From Symbiodinium natans (lineage: Eukaryota > Sar > Dinophyceae > Suessiales > Symbiodiniaceae), in the NCBI GenBank assembly GCA_905221605.1, contig CAJNDS010002377.1, positions 308,501-368,500 on the forward strand: 60,000 bases of DNA. Direction: 5' to 3'. This document shows, one piece after another, positions 34,876 through 45,879 of this stretch. The first letter of the stretch is position 1, and every line of letters begins with the position of its first letter. Both the position numbers and the translations under genes were made by a program. Below the pieces are notes generated by a model, which had not been told where the DNA came from, did not search any database, and saw only the letters and a program-made list of their open reading frames with translations.

Positions 34876-36774
34876 GCTTGTCATCTTTAGGGTTTCTCCT
34901 CCCCAAACTTGAAACCCTGAAAAGCTCCTCCCCCTCCCCCCCCCACCAAGGCCACAAAGCCCCCTTCGACTCCAAATCCAGGCGAAGGCTCCCAAGCCCA
35001 CCCCTCGCTGGCTGATGGACCAGACGTCGAAGTCGGCGCTCAGCGTGCTGGCGCTCCCTGCTCAAGCCGGCGGGGAACTTCTTTGGAGGGTCAGAGGATC
35101 CGAATCCCATAATATCCTACATATGAGAAATGCCACTGACAACAGCAGTTTTTTCTATTTCAGCCGGGATCCAAAACTTAGGCTACAAAATGCCTTTCTA
35201 ACCTTTTCCGACCGAAGAGCATGGACATCTACTTCAGGCATTCAAGGTCGCAAGGCACTTTCTGAAACCCCGAAAGAGCAAGTCGTGCTTTCGTGCTTTC
35301 CCCCTCCGCTTCAGGAGCCCGCAAAAAATCGAGAGCTTTCAGGGAAATGATTCCCTAACCCTAAACCCTAAACACGATTCAGGTCTTCAGGGTGAATTCG
35401 CAGTTCGCACTTTGGGAATTAGGGCTTCGGAGCTTCTGAATGTGAAGGTGAGCAGTGAACAGTTACTTGAGGTCCTTGATTGATTGCAGAATCTGAGGTT
35501 TCGTTTGGGGCCGCAGAATTCGGGGTCGACTTTTTCCCTCGTACTTCTGCATCCTACGACAGGGCCTCTTTGGCTACAGTGCTTCGGCCCAAAGATCGCA
35601 ACCCGACTGCCCAGGAGGCTTGCAGGTGGCCCTATAACCCGAAACCCTACACGGCCCTACACTTCCTAGGCAGTTGGGTTGACGGCTTCGTAGCTTTGGA
35701 TGATTGGCTCTTCGATGCAAAGGTCTCTTCGGATTCTGCCTTTGAGACTTTGGGCCCTCTGCTGGTGCCACTGGCGACGCCTTACGGGCTTGCTTTCCAG
35801 CACAAAAAGCGAGGTCCCCTAAAGCCGCCGCATGCCTTCGCCATTGATATCCATGGGAACGTTCAATAGGCAGTTGTTGTCGCTGCCTTGACCAGGCTCC
35901 AGTTGTTAAGTGCTCAAGGGTCTCGGGTCTAGGTTTAGTGTTCGTATCTTGTCATATCGCGTCACCTGTCTTTCTGCAAGCCTGCACGAAACGTATGCGG
36001 CAAGCCTGCTGAAGCTTATCTCAGGGCATAGCTCTCTAGCAAACCCAATGCTGTGTGCAAGCTGAACCAACTTTAAGATTAACAGATTGACACCCTAATC
36101 AAGAATCTTGTGAGCACCGATTCAAAACCAATTCTGAAAGTCCATAACGTTGCTTTGAGAAAAACCCTGACCCGACATGTGATCCTAGACCTCAGACCCT
36201 GAAGCCGTCACCATAAAAAATACGGAACCCGGAGTATCCACCCGAGTGGCCGGATCCTTACTGCTATAGGGACCCCCGCATTTGGCACTAAAGGCCCTTA
36301 TAAGCTCTAAACCGACGAATGGGAATTTCAGACAACGCGCCCTTAAATTTAGGAGAAGAAAAAACGGATCCCACTATTTTGTCCCACATAACTGAAAAGC
36401 CTCAACCCCAAAAGACCCTCATCCGGGCCCTCTGTCCCCAGCAACGCCAAACCCTCAACCGACAAAGGGTGGGCCTGGGCCGCCACAGTGGCCCAGGAGC
36501 AGCCCATGCTTGGCAGGCTGGTTCATGGCTGGGATGCCTTTCACCTGAAAGGGGGTCTGCACAAGGGTGGTACTAAGGCTTTTGCGGCTTTGTCAGGGTT
36601 CCCATGAAGGTTTTTGTAAGGACTGTATGGGTTTTGGGGTTTAGGGTGAAGGGTTTCAAGTTTGGGCTCGGGGGCTGTTAAGGCGTGTCGTGCTGGTCAA
36701 TGACATCCATGGGTGTCGTGTGACCTGGTCAATTGCATTCATGGGTGTCGTGTGGTCCTGTTCAATGACATTCA
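34876..36774. other. No gene confidently recognised
   Basis: A plus-strand ORF at 35480-35869 is open for 129 codons with no recognisable domain. Intron-like AGGGACCCCC sequence occurs near 36265. Confidence 0.35.
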
Positions 36775-39700
36775 TTATTGACTCTAAGGCACGACTCAGA
36801 CTTCCAACCATTTGAGCAAGATTCTAGGCATATGCCCATAGCCTGTACTTCTACATACATGGTCCTCAAAAGATTTACTAAGTGCTCGCCACACATGCAT
36901 ATTTGAAACAAGGCTTGTGGCCGAGGCACACGCAAGCAAACGTATGGAACCGCCTCATAGGGAGACATGTCCGGGTCATGCACCAGTGGCCTGAGTGCTC
37001 TTTTCCGGAAATACAGGGTGCCACTGTAAACTCTCAAAACAAGGACCTACTGTATCGAACTAAGCCAGCGGCGTCTTCAGCCAACCCACAGCAACTTGTT
37101 GCCCAGCAGGAGCATATACTGACCACGGCAAGCAGGCATCAGAATCCAAACCTAAAACCCAGCCTCTGACACCTAAAGAACGCGTACCTAGACCCTAATA
37201 CCTTTTGCAAACCCCTAAAGCCCAATACTCGTACCTAAACAAAACCCTGAACCCTGCCTGCACTGAGCAAGCGCTTCGCTGCTACACCCTCAGCCCAGCC
37301 TACTGTAATATAGGGGCCCGAATAACTAGAATAGAGCTATAGCAAATGGGGAGATCGGAGATGTCTTGTTCGTGGAAAGTGAAATAAGCGCGATTTGGAC
37401 ACTTAGTGAAACAATTTAGTTGCACATAATTGTTGCTGCTTGGCATGGCGTGTGCATTTTGTGACTTTCTGTCGCGGTAGTTCCCCAAGAACAAGCTCAA
37501 TCTTAGTCTTGTTGTCATATTGCGGATGCCACTCGCTGTTGCATGGCCCATACTGTTCCAGGTCTGAAACGGAGAGAGCTGTGCCTTTAAAGTTTAGCAG
37601 AAAAAGTGTGCCCAGCAGCTCCACCCAAGCCTCAACAAAGATGCGGCCCACAAAGAATGGGCAGAAATAAAGACGATGGATGAATGACACTTAGCTCATC
37701 TCGCCGCTGGACATCAGATCTCTTGCAACGACACTTAGGCTCTGCAACACATGCTCTCTACTGCTTGTTGTTACTCTCAGAGTGCGATATAAGAATTCTT
37801 TATACGGGCTGCACAAAAGGCCGCCGAGTTCACGGAACCTAAACCCTAAACCCTAAACCCTAAACCCTAAACCCTTGGAGTCCTGAGTCCTCCAACCACG
37901 TATCCCAGATCAGGATCTCGGGGTCTGGATCCGTGAAGGACCACTTGGAGCCGGCCTGGTCCTGAAGAGCTGGGAGGATGACGAGGGCCTTGGGCTTTAA
38001 GGGATAGATAGATAGAGAGACAGACATATATATTTAAATATAAATATAAACGCAAATATATGTATCATGTAGGTATTTTCATCAGAACTATATACACACA
38101 TCTATATATATATATATGCCCCCTTAACTCGAAACCCCAAAGCCTCGCTCGAAAACGCTGTAAAAACCCACCAAAAACCCGAAACCCCAACCCCAGATGC
38201 CCTGCTCTAGGCCTAAGAGGAACCTAGGAATAAACAGGGTGCCCTTTTTGGGATGAAGGGCTTAGAAGGGAAAGTCCAAGTTGTGAAGCTAAGGAAGCTG
38301 GGACAAGACGCCCCAAGCCCGTCAGGACCTATCTCCCTCGGGCTGGGGTTGAATCAATCGCTCACACTCGGACAAGCCAGGCGAGGCATATACTGGCTCC
38401 AGGTCTTGCTTGAAGCCCGGGCTTGGGTTTTGGGTTTAGGGTTTTAGGGTTAAGGCTTTTGGACCTAGATTACATCTGGCAGCAAAGCTTGTTTAGGGTT
38501 TTTGGGGGGGGGGGGGGGGGGGAAAGGGTTTAGTTTAGGGCTTACGGCCCCTTTTTTGCCCTAAACCCTAAACCCTAAACCCTAAACCCTAAACCCTAAA
38601 CCCTAAACCCTAAACCTTAAACCCTAAACCCTAAACCCTAAACCCTAAACCCTAAACCCTAAACCCTAAACCCTAAACCCTAAACCCAAGCTCAAGGCCC
38701 CCTCTTCTTGAGCTCTTAGCTCCTCTGTCGAAGCTACGCCATCAGGCTTCATCATCTTCCGGCCTCTCTTAAGGGATTAGGGTTTAGGGTTTAGGGTTTG
38801 GGGTTTGGGGTTTAGGGTTTGGGGTTTGGGGTTTGGGGTTTAGGGTTTGGGGTTTGGGGTTTAGGGTTTAGGGTTTGGGGTTTAGGGTTTAGGTTTTAGG
38901 GCTTGGGGTTTGGGGTTTGGGTTTGCAGACCCCCCCCCCCCCCCCCCCCGGGAGGATTTTATAAAGTAGAAGCCGCAATTTGGGACAATCCTAAAGGGGT
39001 ATTGCGATAGGAAGCCGCTCGAGGGGTCGACTTTCAATTGAGAACCCTGAAGTGAGCCCTTCTACAGCCCTCAGAAACGGCCAGCCTCAGAAAATTGGGG
39101 CCCTAACTATACTTATTCCCTATAGAGACTTAGGGTTTAAGGCTGAGGGTTTTGGGTTAGGGTTTAGGCCGCACAAAACCATCGTCGAATGATTCAGGCG
39201 TCACAATTGAACTTGAAGGGCAAGCCGAGGACAACGAAAGCTCGCCTAGATTCTAGGCGAGAGCTCTTTTCAGATCTTTTCCTCACTGGTCGAGATGGAA
39301 GTCGCTTTAAGTGACCTTTAAACCCCACAGGCCCTCAACCCCTAAACCCTCTCCTCTCGGGGGATGTCTTCCGGCCTCTCAGCTGCCGCAGCGAAAGGTC
39401 TTCCTCCGGCTCCTGCTCGCAGAAGTCCTCTGGGAAAGGGCTCCGACTTGAGGGTTTTGAATTGTTTTCCGATTTGGGGTTTTAAGGTTTTAAAGGGGTC
39501 TAAACGGCTTAAAAGGGTTTAGGGCTTTGAAGGGTTTTTGGATTGGGGTTCTCTGGGAAAGGGCTCAGGGTTTGGGGTAAAAAGGGTTTGAAGGGCATTA
39601 AGGCTTTAAAGGGTTTAAAGGATTTAGGGGACAGGGAAAGAAGAAGCGCAGCAACAGCAGAGAGAGGGCCAAGAACGATAGCCATCATTCTCCTACCAAT

Positions 39701-40400
39701 GGCATGGCAGCGGTGAAGGACTAGCTTTCGGGAAGAGTGTTTCGCTAGGGCTCGGCTCCTTTTCCGAAGGCAGCAATGTTGTGGGGCTTTTGGGCCCCTA
39801 AACCCTAAACCCTAAACCCTAAACCCTAAACCCTAAACCCTAAACCCTAAACCCTAAACCCTAAACCCTAAACCCTAAACCCTAAACTAGGGGGCTTTGG
39901 AGACTCAGGCTTGATAGAGACTCCTGCATCGTTAGACAAAGCTCCCCGATCGAATCGACAGTAGTGTGGCATTCGGATACTCAGGCTGAACTAGGGTAAG
40001 ACTCAGTATCCCTAAACCCCTAAACCCTAAACCCTAAACCCTAAACCCTAAACCCTAAACTCCCCCATTGCAAGTTTGCAGTCCTCAGGAAGCTCGGCAT
40101 CGTCGATGATGGTGGCGAGCCCCACCTAAGTCGGGTACGGGAAACAAAAGAGGGTTGTTTAGGGTGGTTTAGGGTTTAGGAGTTGAGGGGTCCAGGAGCC
40201 GTATATAGGGCAAACCTATCAGTATCAACAAGCACTTTGGCCTTGATCCCCACACCCCACTCTCCTTGCTTGCTGAGCAGAGGTGGTGGAGCAAAGAACT
40301 CTTCCAGAATACATCCGAGTCGCAAGCGCCAGGGAGATTGCAGGCAGAACGCGCGGCATCTCCCGACAACAAAGGAGATTCTCGTAACCCCTTTAAACCC
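36775..40400 (-). CDS. Unidentified multi-exon protein, exons framed by telomere arrays
   Basis: Candidate exons in transcription order: about 40330-40222 (EEFFAPPPLLSKQGEWGVG), 40130-40063 (GLATIIDDAELPEDCKLAMG after a CTTAG acceptor), 39435-39355 (acidic, CEQEPEEDLSLRQLRGRK), 38765-38695 (GRKMMKPDGVASTEELRAQE), 38003-37876 (KALVILPALQDQAGSK, WSFTDPDPEILIWDTWLED), 37690-37440 (FVEAWVELLGTLFLLNFKGT, CNSEWHPQYDNKTKIELVLG) and 37022-36775 (YSGTLYFRKRALRPLVHDPD). Each looks coding, most are separated by (CCCTAAA)n or (TTTAGGG)n blocks, and all are on one strand. That they form a single gene is an inference. No family was recognised. Confidence 0.42.
37837..37877. repeat. Interstitial telomere array abutting an exon
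   Basis: Five CCCTAAA units end at the exon-like stretch 37876-38003. Confidence 0.95.
38504..38950. repeat. Back-to-back telomere arrays capped by G and C homopolymers
   Basis: Order: poly-G (38504-38522), (CCCTAAA)n to about 38690, an 80-bp unique spacer, (TTTAGGG/TTTGGGG)n from about 38776 to 38925, then poly-C (38931-38949). The whole is an inverted repeat around an exon-like spacer. Confidence 0.92.
39797..39890. repeat. Interstitial telomere array
   Basis: About 13 perfect CCCTAAA units. Confidence 0.97.
40012..40063. repeat. Interstitial telomere array adjoining an exon
   Basis: Six or seven CCCTAAA units lie immediately 3' of the GLATIIDDAEL exon on the coding strand. Confidence 0.95.
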
Positions 40401-41560
40401 GAAACCCCCTTAAAATCCTAAAACCTCAACCCTAAATCCTGTAAACCCTAAATCCTAAACCCTTTCAACCTAAACACTCAGCTGTACAATCCCCAACACC
40501 TAAGCCGTCTTCCCAGTTTCTTGAGCCGCCCGCACACGGAGATGGAGGAGTTTGCGTGTTGCAAGGGCCTTAAATAGTTAGAAGAGGGTCTTGGGGGGAT
40601 ATTCTGGTACACTGATGAAGGGACCATTAGGGGAATATTATGAGTAGCTCGTCCGACCCCTATATCACACAAAGAGTGTCCTTTGGGATTTATACAAAAA
40701 GGGCGTCTAAATGGGTTCCAGAACCAGGGGGTTCTGGTAAACATTGGTTTGTGTACCCCCAATATACACTCACCAACATCCTGGTTAAGGAAGCCGATAC
40801 TTCGTGTGACCCCAAGTACTCGAGATATTTCAAGAGTCTCTCAAGATGATTTCGACGATGCTTTGATTAAATCCCAGGAGCGAAATGCCGGCGGACCTCC
40901 AAAGCTTCGTAGTCGCTAGATTCGAGGCCAGGGTCGCGGTTGTCAAAGATTATAAGATGCATGCTACGCCTGCTACGCATGTTCACTGAACTGGCATCAT
41001 CGGCGCTTGTACGCGTTGTTGCTCCGCGGGGGCGGGGGGGGAGAGGCTGAGGGGCTTGACTGAGGGCTTATGGTGAAGGGTGTCAGGGGTGACGGCTTAG
41101 GGTTGAGGAGTGCAGTGTTTTTTTTGCGTGGTTGAAACGACCCACCGGATTATTATTTTGGGGTTTAGGCTTTGAGTTTTGAGGTTGGGGGCTCGGGTTA
41201 GGGCCTGAAGGGTTCAGGTTACCCTAAACCCTAAACCCTAAACCCTAAACCCTAAACCGCTAACCCCTAACCCCTAAACCCTAAACCCTAAGCCCTTTTC
41301 GAAAGAATCATCCCCACGGGCTTGAGATCAAGACGTGCTCGGCAGTGGACTTCGGCCTACGCCAAAAAGCAAACGGCTGTGGAGGAAGCGTGGGCTTCAG
41401 GGTTCAGGGTTTAGGGTTCAGGGTTTAGGGTTTAGGGTTCAGGGTTTAGGGTTTTAAAGGGTTTTTTTCCGAACAGAGGGGGTACCCTTCTGGGGTACCT
41501 TTTTTTAAGGGGCTTTTTCCAGATGGGGGGATAAAAGGGGTACCCCTCTTTTGGGAAATG
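40400..41560. other. No gene recognised; telomere tracts
   Basis: Telomere-like arrays at 41220-41292 and 41398-41455 flank about 100 bp of unique sequence. GGGGTACC motifs recur at 41480-41545. Unique parts show no clear exon. Confidence 0.45.
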
Positions 41561-41678
41561 TCATATGGGTAGCTTCCTAAATTAGGGGCAGTGTTCTTGG
41601 GGTACCCATTATAAAGGCGGCACCCTCTACAAAGGCACCCCCAAAAAGGGACCATAGTTTAGGAAGCTACCCATATGA
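41561..41678. mobile_element. 118-bp element with perfect 21-bp terminal inverted repeats
   Basis: The left end, 41561-41581, starts TCATATGGGTAGCTTCCTAA; the right end, 41658-41678, is its exact reverse complement. The interior holds GGGGTACCC and AAAAAGGGACCATAG, also seen at about 3230-3255 between exons of the receptor gene. It is too short to encode a protein, so it is a MITE or introner candidate. Confidence 0.88.
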
Positions 41679-41684
41679 CGATTG

Positions 41685-41855
41685 GAGTTGCCGGTATGCT
41701 TTGAGTTGTGGCACTTCTCCTTCCATACGTAACTTCTGTAGGGTTTACAGGGTACTTCCCTTAGAGACTCTCTTATGAGGGAGCTGTTCACCAAATCTTG
41801 GCTTTCGGGATAACGGGTCGACTGTTTTCTTCCAGACTGCGCAGATGCCCCTGCA
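41685..41855 (-). CDS. Unidentified exon next to the 118-bp element
   Basis: The minus-strand frame reads STRYPESQDLVNSSLIRESL then REVPCKPYRSYVWKEKCHNS. It lies between a GA microsatellite on its 5' side and the TIR element on its 3' side, as expected if both are intronic. No domain was recognised. Confidence 0.35.
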
Positions 41856-41865
41856 GCACTGAGCT

Positions 41866-41868
41866 CAC

Positions 41869-41956
<88 letters not shown>

Positions 41957-42035
41957 GGAGAAGGAGAGGGAGAGGGAGAGGGAGTGGGAGAGGGAGAGAG
42001 AGAGGGAGAGGGAGTGGGAGAGGGGGAGGGGACGA
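41866..42035. repeat. (GA)n microsatellite grading into (GGGAGA)n
   Basis: Almost uninterrupted GA repeats with CAGAGA and GGAGAGGGAG variants. Confidence 0.97.
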
Positions 42036-42690
42036 AGAGCCTGCAACACTAAAGTCTTTCTTTTCTGAGCCCTGCCTAAAAGCATCGTAAACACTTTTCT
42101 TTCGGAGCCTTTCTCCGGACTCCAGACTCTGCGAATGCACAGTACGACTTGGCTCACTTCGAGGGGTTTGGGGCTTGTGGGGAGTTTTCTTCTTGGGTTT
42201 TAGGTTTTCGGCTTAGGGTTTGGGCAGAGTTCTGGGTGCAGGGCTTGGATGGGGGGGAGGGGGGGGGGTAAGATCGGGCAAGGGTTGGTAAAGGATTTTC
42301 AGTGTCAGGGGTCAGGTGGCGGTCCGGTGAGGTGCAAGGTGAACTTGCCAGGAAGGGGGGTTTCAAGGATGTCTGTGGTGAACTAAACCCTCTCAACCTT
42401 AACCCAGAAGCCATTGGCGAAACTTTGATCTGGCAAGCACTCGTCCACATGTACAATGGACCTGCTAAAAAAGTATCTTCGAGCAGGGTACAACGTGATG
42501 ATGAGCGCATGAGGCCTTCACAAGCACTCCGTTTGGTGTGTACCATGGATTTACAATGGCCCCCTTTGCTACACTCATGGAAAACACATGGGAATGTGCA
42601 GGCAAGGAGCACCCCTACGGATGCGAGCAAGAAGAATGATTCACGGAAGCGAAGATGCCGTTTTGGCATGAAGCTCCGCATTCTGCGGAG

Positions 42691-44815
42691 CTAGAAAGCT
42701 TGTGAAACGAAGCAATTCGCAGCAAGGTCTGAGAACCCCATCACGAGCGCTGCGCGTGCGTCCCCATCTTCATGCAAGGCAGACAGGATGTAGTCGGGAG
42801 CTGAAGTCTCCACTGCAATATCTGCTGCCGTGCATCCGCGAGAATTTCTCAAGTCCGTACGGGCACCAGCTGCAAGCAACATGGCCGTAGCCTCGAAACT
42901 GCTGGTGATGACGCTGCACATCAGGGGTGTGGCCTTGTCGTGATGGTAGGCATAAGTACTTAAGGTGGACTGCTTCCAGCGATGCCGCATGCTCAAGCCT
43001 GAAAACAAGATGCCTAAAGAGCTGAAGAACGGCGTACTCTGCTGGTGGTCCACATCCGCACCCGCCTCGATCAAGGTTGACACAACCCTCGCCGTGCCAC
43101 CCTCGCCATGACGCATGGCAGCGTGCAGTGCCAAATCCATATCTTCCCGGGGAGTTCCTTTCAGCAGCTCCCCCATGGCTTGCAAAGATCCTGCAGCACT
43201 GGCCATGATGAAAGGCGTGTAGCCGATCATGTTCCTCTCCGTGGGATCACAACTGGCGGCCACCAGAGATTTGATTCCCTCCACGTTATTGGACAGGGCG
43301 GCCCAGAGGAGTGCAGTCGCCCCGTAGCCATCTTTTGCATCGACATCGGCCCGGTTTGCAAGGAGCACCTTGATGGCACCGTTGTTTGTCAACGAAGCAG
43401 AGATGTGAAGGATCGGGGTGTCTGGCGCGAAGTGGCACATCGGCTCCCCTTTCGTGATCTTGTCGTTCACATCTGCCCGCTGTTCCAGAAGCGTCAGGAT
43501 CAGCATGGGATTGCCATCGAGCGCCGCATAGCAGACGGGAGTCCAGCCAGCTTCATCTCGCTCGCGAAGAGACTGAAACCCATTCTGGTACATGAAATGG
43601 GCTGCTGCAAAGCTTGCAGGATCGAGCAAGTCCGAAACGAAGCCAGGGACCAAAGCATCGTGTGGAGCAATGGGGAGTCCTCTGAGAAGCACACGCTGCA
43701 GGTTCGACATGATGCGGTAGCTGTGCTGGTGCCCATGGCTCAGGTAGAACTGCAACTTCTTTTGGATCAAGCCTCTCAAAAGCACTGCAATCTCTTGCCG
43801 GTCTGACTCAACGGTGAAGTGCCCCTCTCCCACAGGATATCGAAACCAGGAGAAGTACGCAGCCATCTCCTGGTGTGCTGCGCTGTGGATCTCAATCGGC
43901 AGATGCATATCCGCTTTGGCACTGAGTGCACGAGTCGCTCTCTCCAGCCGACACCACGCGCGGCTTTCCCAACTGTTCCTGTTCAGCAGTTCCCTGGTAT
44001 CTGCGTGCTGGAGGAGTGGGCAAAGGATGACAAAGAACTCACACTTGTCTACATACCACGGGATGCTCGTGATGGCCAGCCTGCGATGGGCGACGTTGTG
44101 CCTGGACTGGGGGCATGAGAAGAAATCGTACCACAGAAAAAGCGGCTTGGAAGACAACTCGGCCGCTGAGAGATGATGCGGCTGCCCCATGAAGGTCTGG
44201 TCGTACATCTCGCTGGATATGTTCCCCCAGATGGTCGTCGTTCCGGACATCGCGTTCCTGATGGCATCTTGCAGCGCCTTGAACTGCTCTAGGTGGGGGT
44301 CTGGGTGGTCGATGCTCGACCACTGATGCGACACAAACATTGCATTTCCCTGGGACCCGTCAAACTGCGCTAGGCAGCCCTCCGCCATCAGCTCCTCATG
44401 CGCCTTCAGCTCGGTCATAGCCATCAGGACATCTGCTGGAACTACATACCTGTATCAATAGCTGGGTCTGCGTCGGAAGAAAAGCAGAACTGCAAGACTA
44501 AACTCTCTGTTCAAAGAAAGAGAAAACGCTTGCAACATGTTTCGCAAAATTGATGTAGATGCATCGGAAACGAAGGTGTGGTGATTGCATCGTCTTGTGC
44601 AGACATGCGCAAGGTCTCTGCGTAGGACTCCAGCTCTGAGGGCATGCGGGGTGCGGCAGCGCAGAAGCATGGAACCATGGCCACAACTAGGCGTAACTAG
44701 GCCTTGACTACAGGAAATCTTACTTCTCAATGAACAGACCTGGCAGTAGTGGGCCACGCCCCATCGCGGCCTCAGTGGATTCTTGCTCTTCAGGCTCGGT
44801 GTATGGTACTCTGAA
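42691..44815 (-). CDS. TIR-like plus ankyrin-repeat protein, at least two exons
   Basis: The main exon is 44449-42691. Upstream, exon sequence ending at 44724 (MGRGPLLPGLFIEK) joins in frame across a GT-AG intron (44450-44723) to YVVPADVLMAMTELKAHEEL. Counting from the ATG at 44424, FVSHQWSS lies at residues 30-37, WYDFFSCPQ at 98-106 and SRAWCRLERA at 154-163. This three-block pattern resembles the start, middle and WCxxE helix of TIR folds. Ankyrin repeats occupy roughly residues 285-565 (GWTPVCYAALDGNPMLILTL, ATALLWAALSNNVEGIKSLV). No TM helix is present. An adaptor, sensor or NAD-related role is possible from TIR kinship, but a catalytic glutamate cannot be assigned. The gene's 5' end is unresolved. 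Confidence 0.72.
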
Positions 44816-45879
44816 AATCCACAACCCTGTAGAGCCAGCTCTGCCTGGGCAAACGAAGGCATGGCATGTACACTGTATGCACCACCACCAGAAGCTGAAA
44901 ACTCGGAGCAGAGCAGAGCTGTCCGTTGCTCCGCACGTGCTGCCTGTGGCTCGGCCCGGAGCTGCGCCACGACCTCGCTTGAGGTTTTGCGGCGCGGTAG
45001 GGTTTGCGGGTTTAGGGCTTAAGGGTTTAGAGGGCTGCAGTGGCAGCTGCTGACGCGGCTAAGGACAAGTAGGAGGTAGAGGAGGAGGAATTGTAGCAGC
45101 CGGTGCCGTAATTTCAACTCTAGTGGTGGTAATCATCGGCCTCCTCCTCCTCCTCTTCCTCCTCCTCCTCCTACTACTTCTGCTACGACGACGACTGAAT
45201 TGCCAAGATGCATCCACATTGCTCTGCTCCAAGAAGTGCAGTCGTGCGAGCCTCGGCGTTAACGTGTAAATCCAGGGCTTCGGGAGTCCGGGATTGCTTA
45301 GGGTGTCAGGACTTCGGGCTTCGGGCCTCAGTTCCTCCAAAACCCAAACCACAAATTATAAACCCTGAACCCTAAGCCCCTGCTTGGGGTCTCAATCAAG
45401 CTTTCGGATTTAAATTCATGCGGTTCAGGGTCATTCAGGGTCTCTTAAATCTGAAACGTTTGTTGGCGGCGGCGGTCAACTACACGAGGGCGACAAGTCT
45501 TTCCAGACAGCTCCTGGGATTATCGCAATGTCAAAACCCTCTCATTCTCTTTGGAGCTGGAGACCACTGAGATGCCAAGCGCTTCGGCGAGCATCATCCC
45601 CTGTGACTGTTCCTGCCACTGCTGCTTCCGGGGTCTACGAGTCTAGGTCGTCTACACTGGGGAGTATACATGTCGCAGTGCTCGAGGTTCAAGCATGTCG
45701 TGCACCGCATGCAGTTCGAAGTTGTAGAAGCATTGCAAGGCTTCAGGGCCAAAACTATTTTACAACGCGCTTGCGGCTGGGCATGGCGTACTTAGCATAC
45801 TTAGGACTTGCCAGTTTTTGGCTGTCCAGGACTCCTGGCATCTTCGAAGCCCACCAATGCTCGACTCAAGGACAGGCCT
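44816..45879. other. No gene recognised; CTC trinucleotide tract
   Basis: A (CTC)n tract occurs at 45141-45175. Open frames here carry Arg-rich repeats from it and no domain. Confidence 0.4.

Noticed and set aside
38551-38690. True chromosome end
   Set aside because: Unique and coding-like sequence lies on both sides and the array reverses orientation shortly after, so it is interstitial.
42302-42694. Plus-strand ORF of 130 codons before the ankyrin gene
   Set aside because: It runs into the end of the well-supported minus-strand gene and has no domain.
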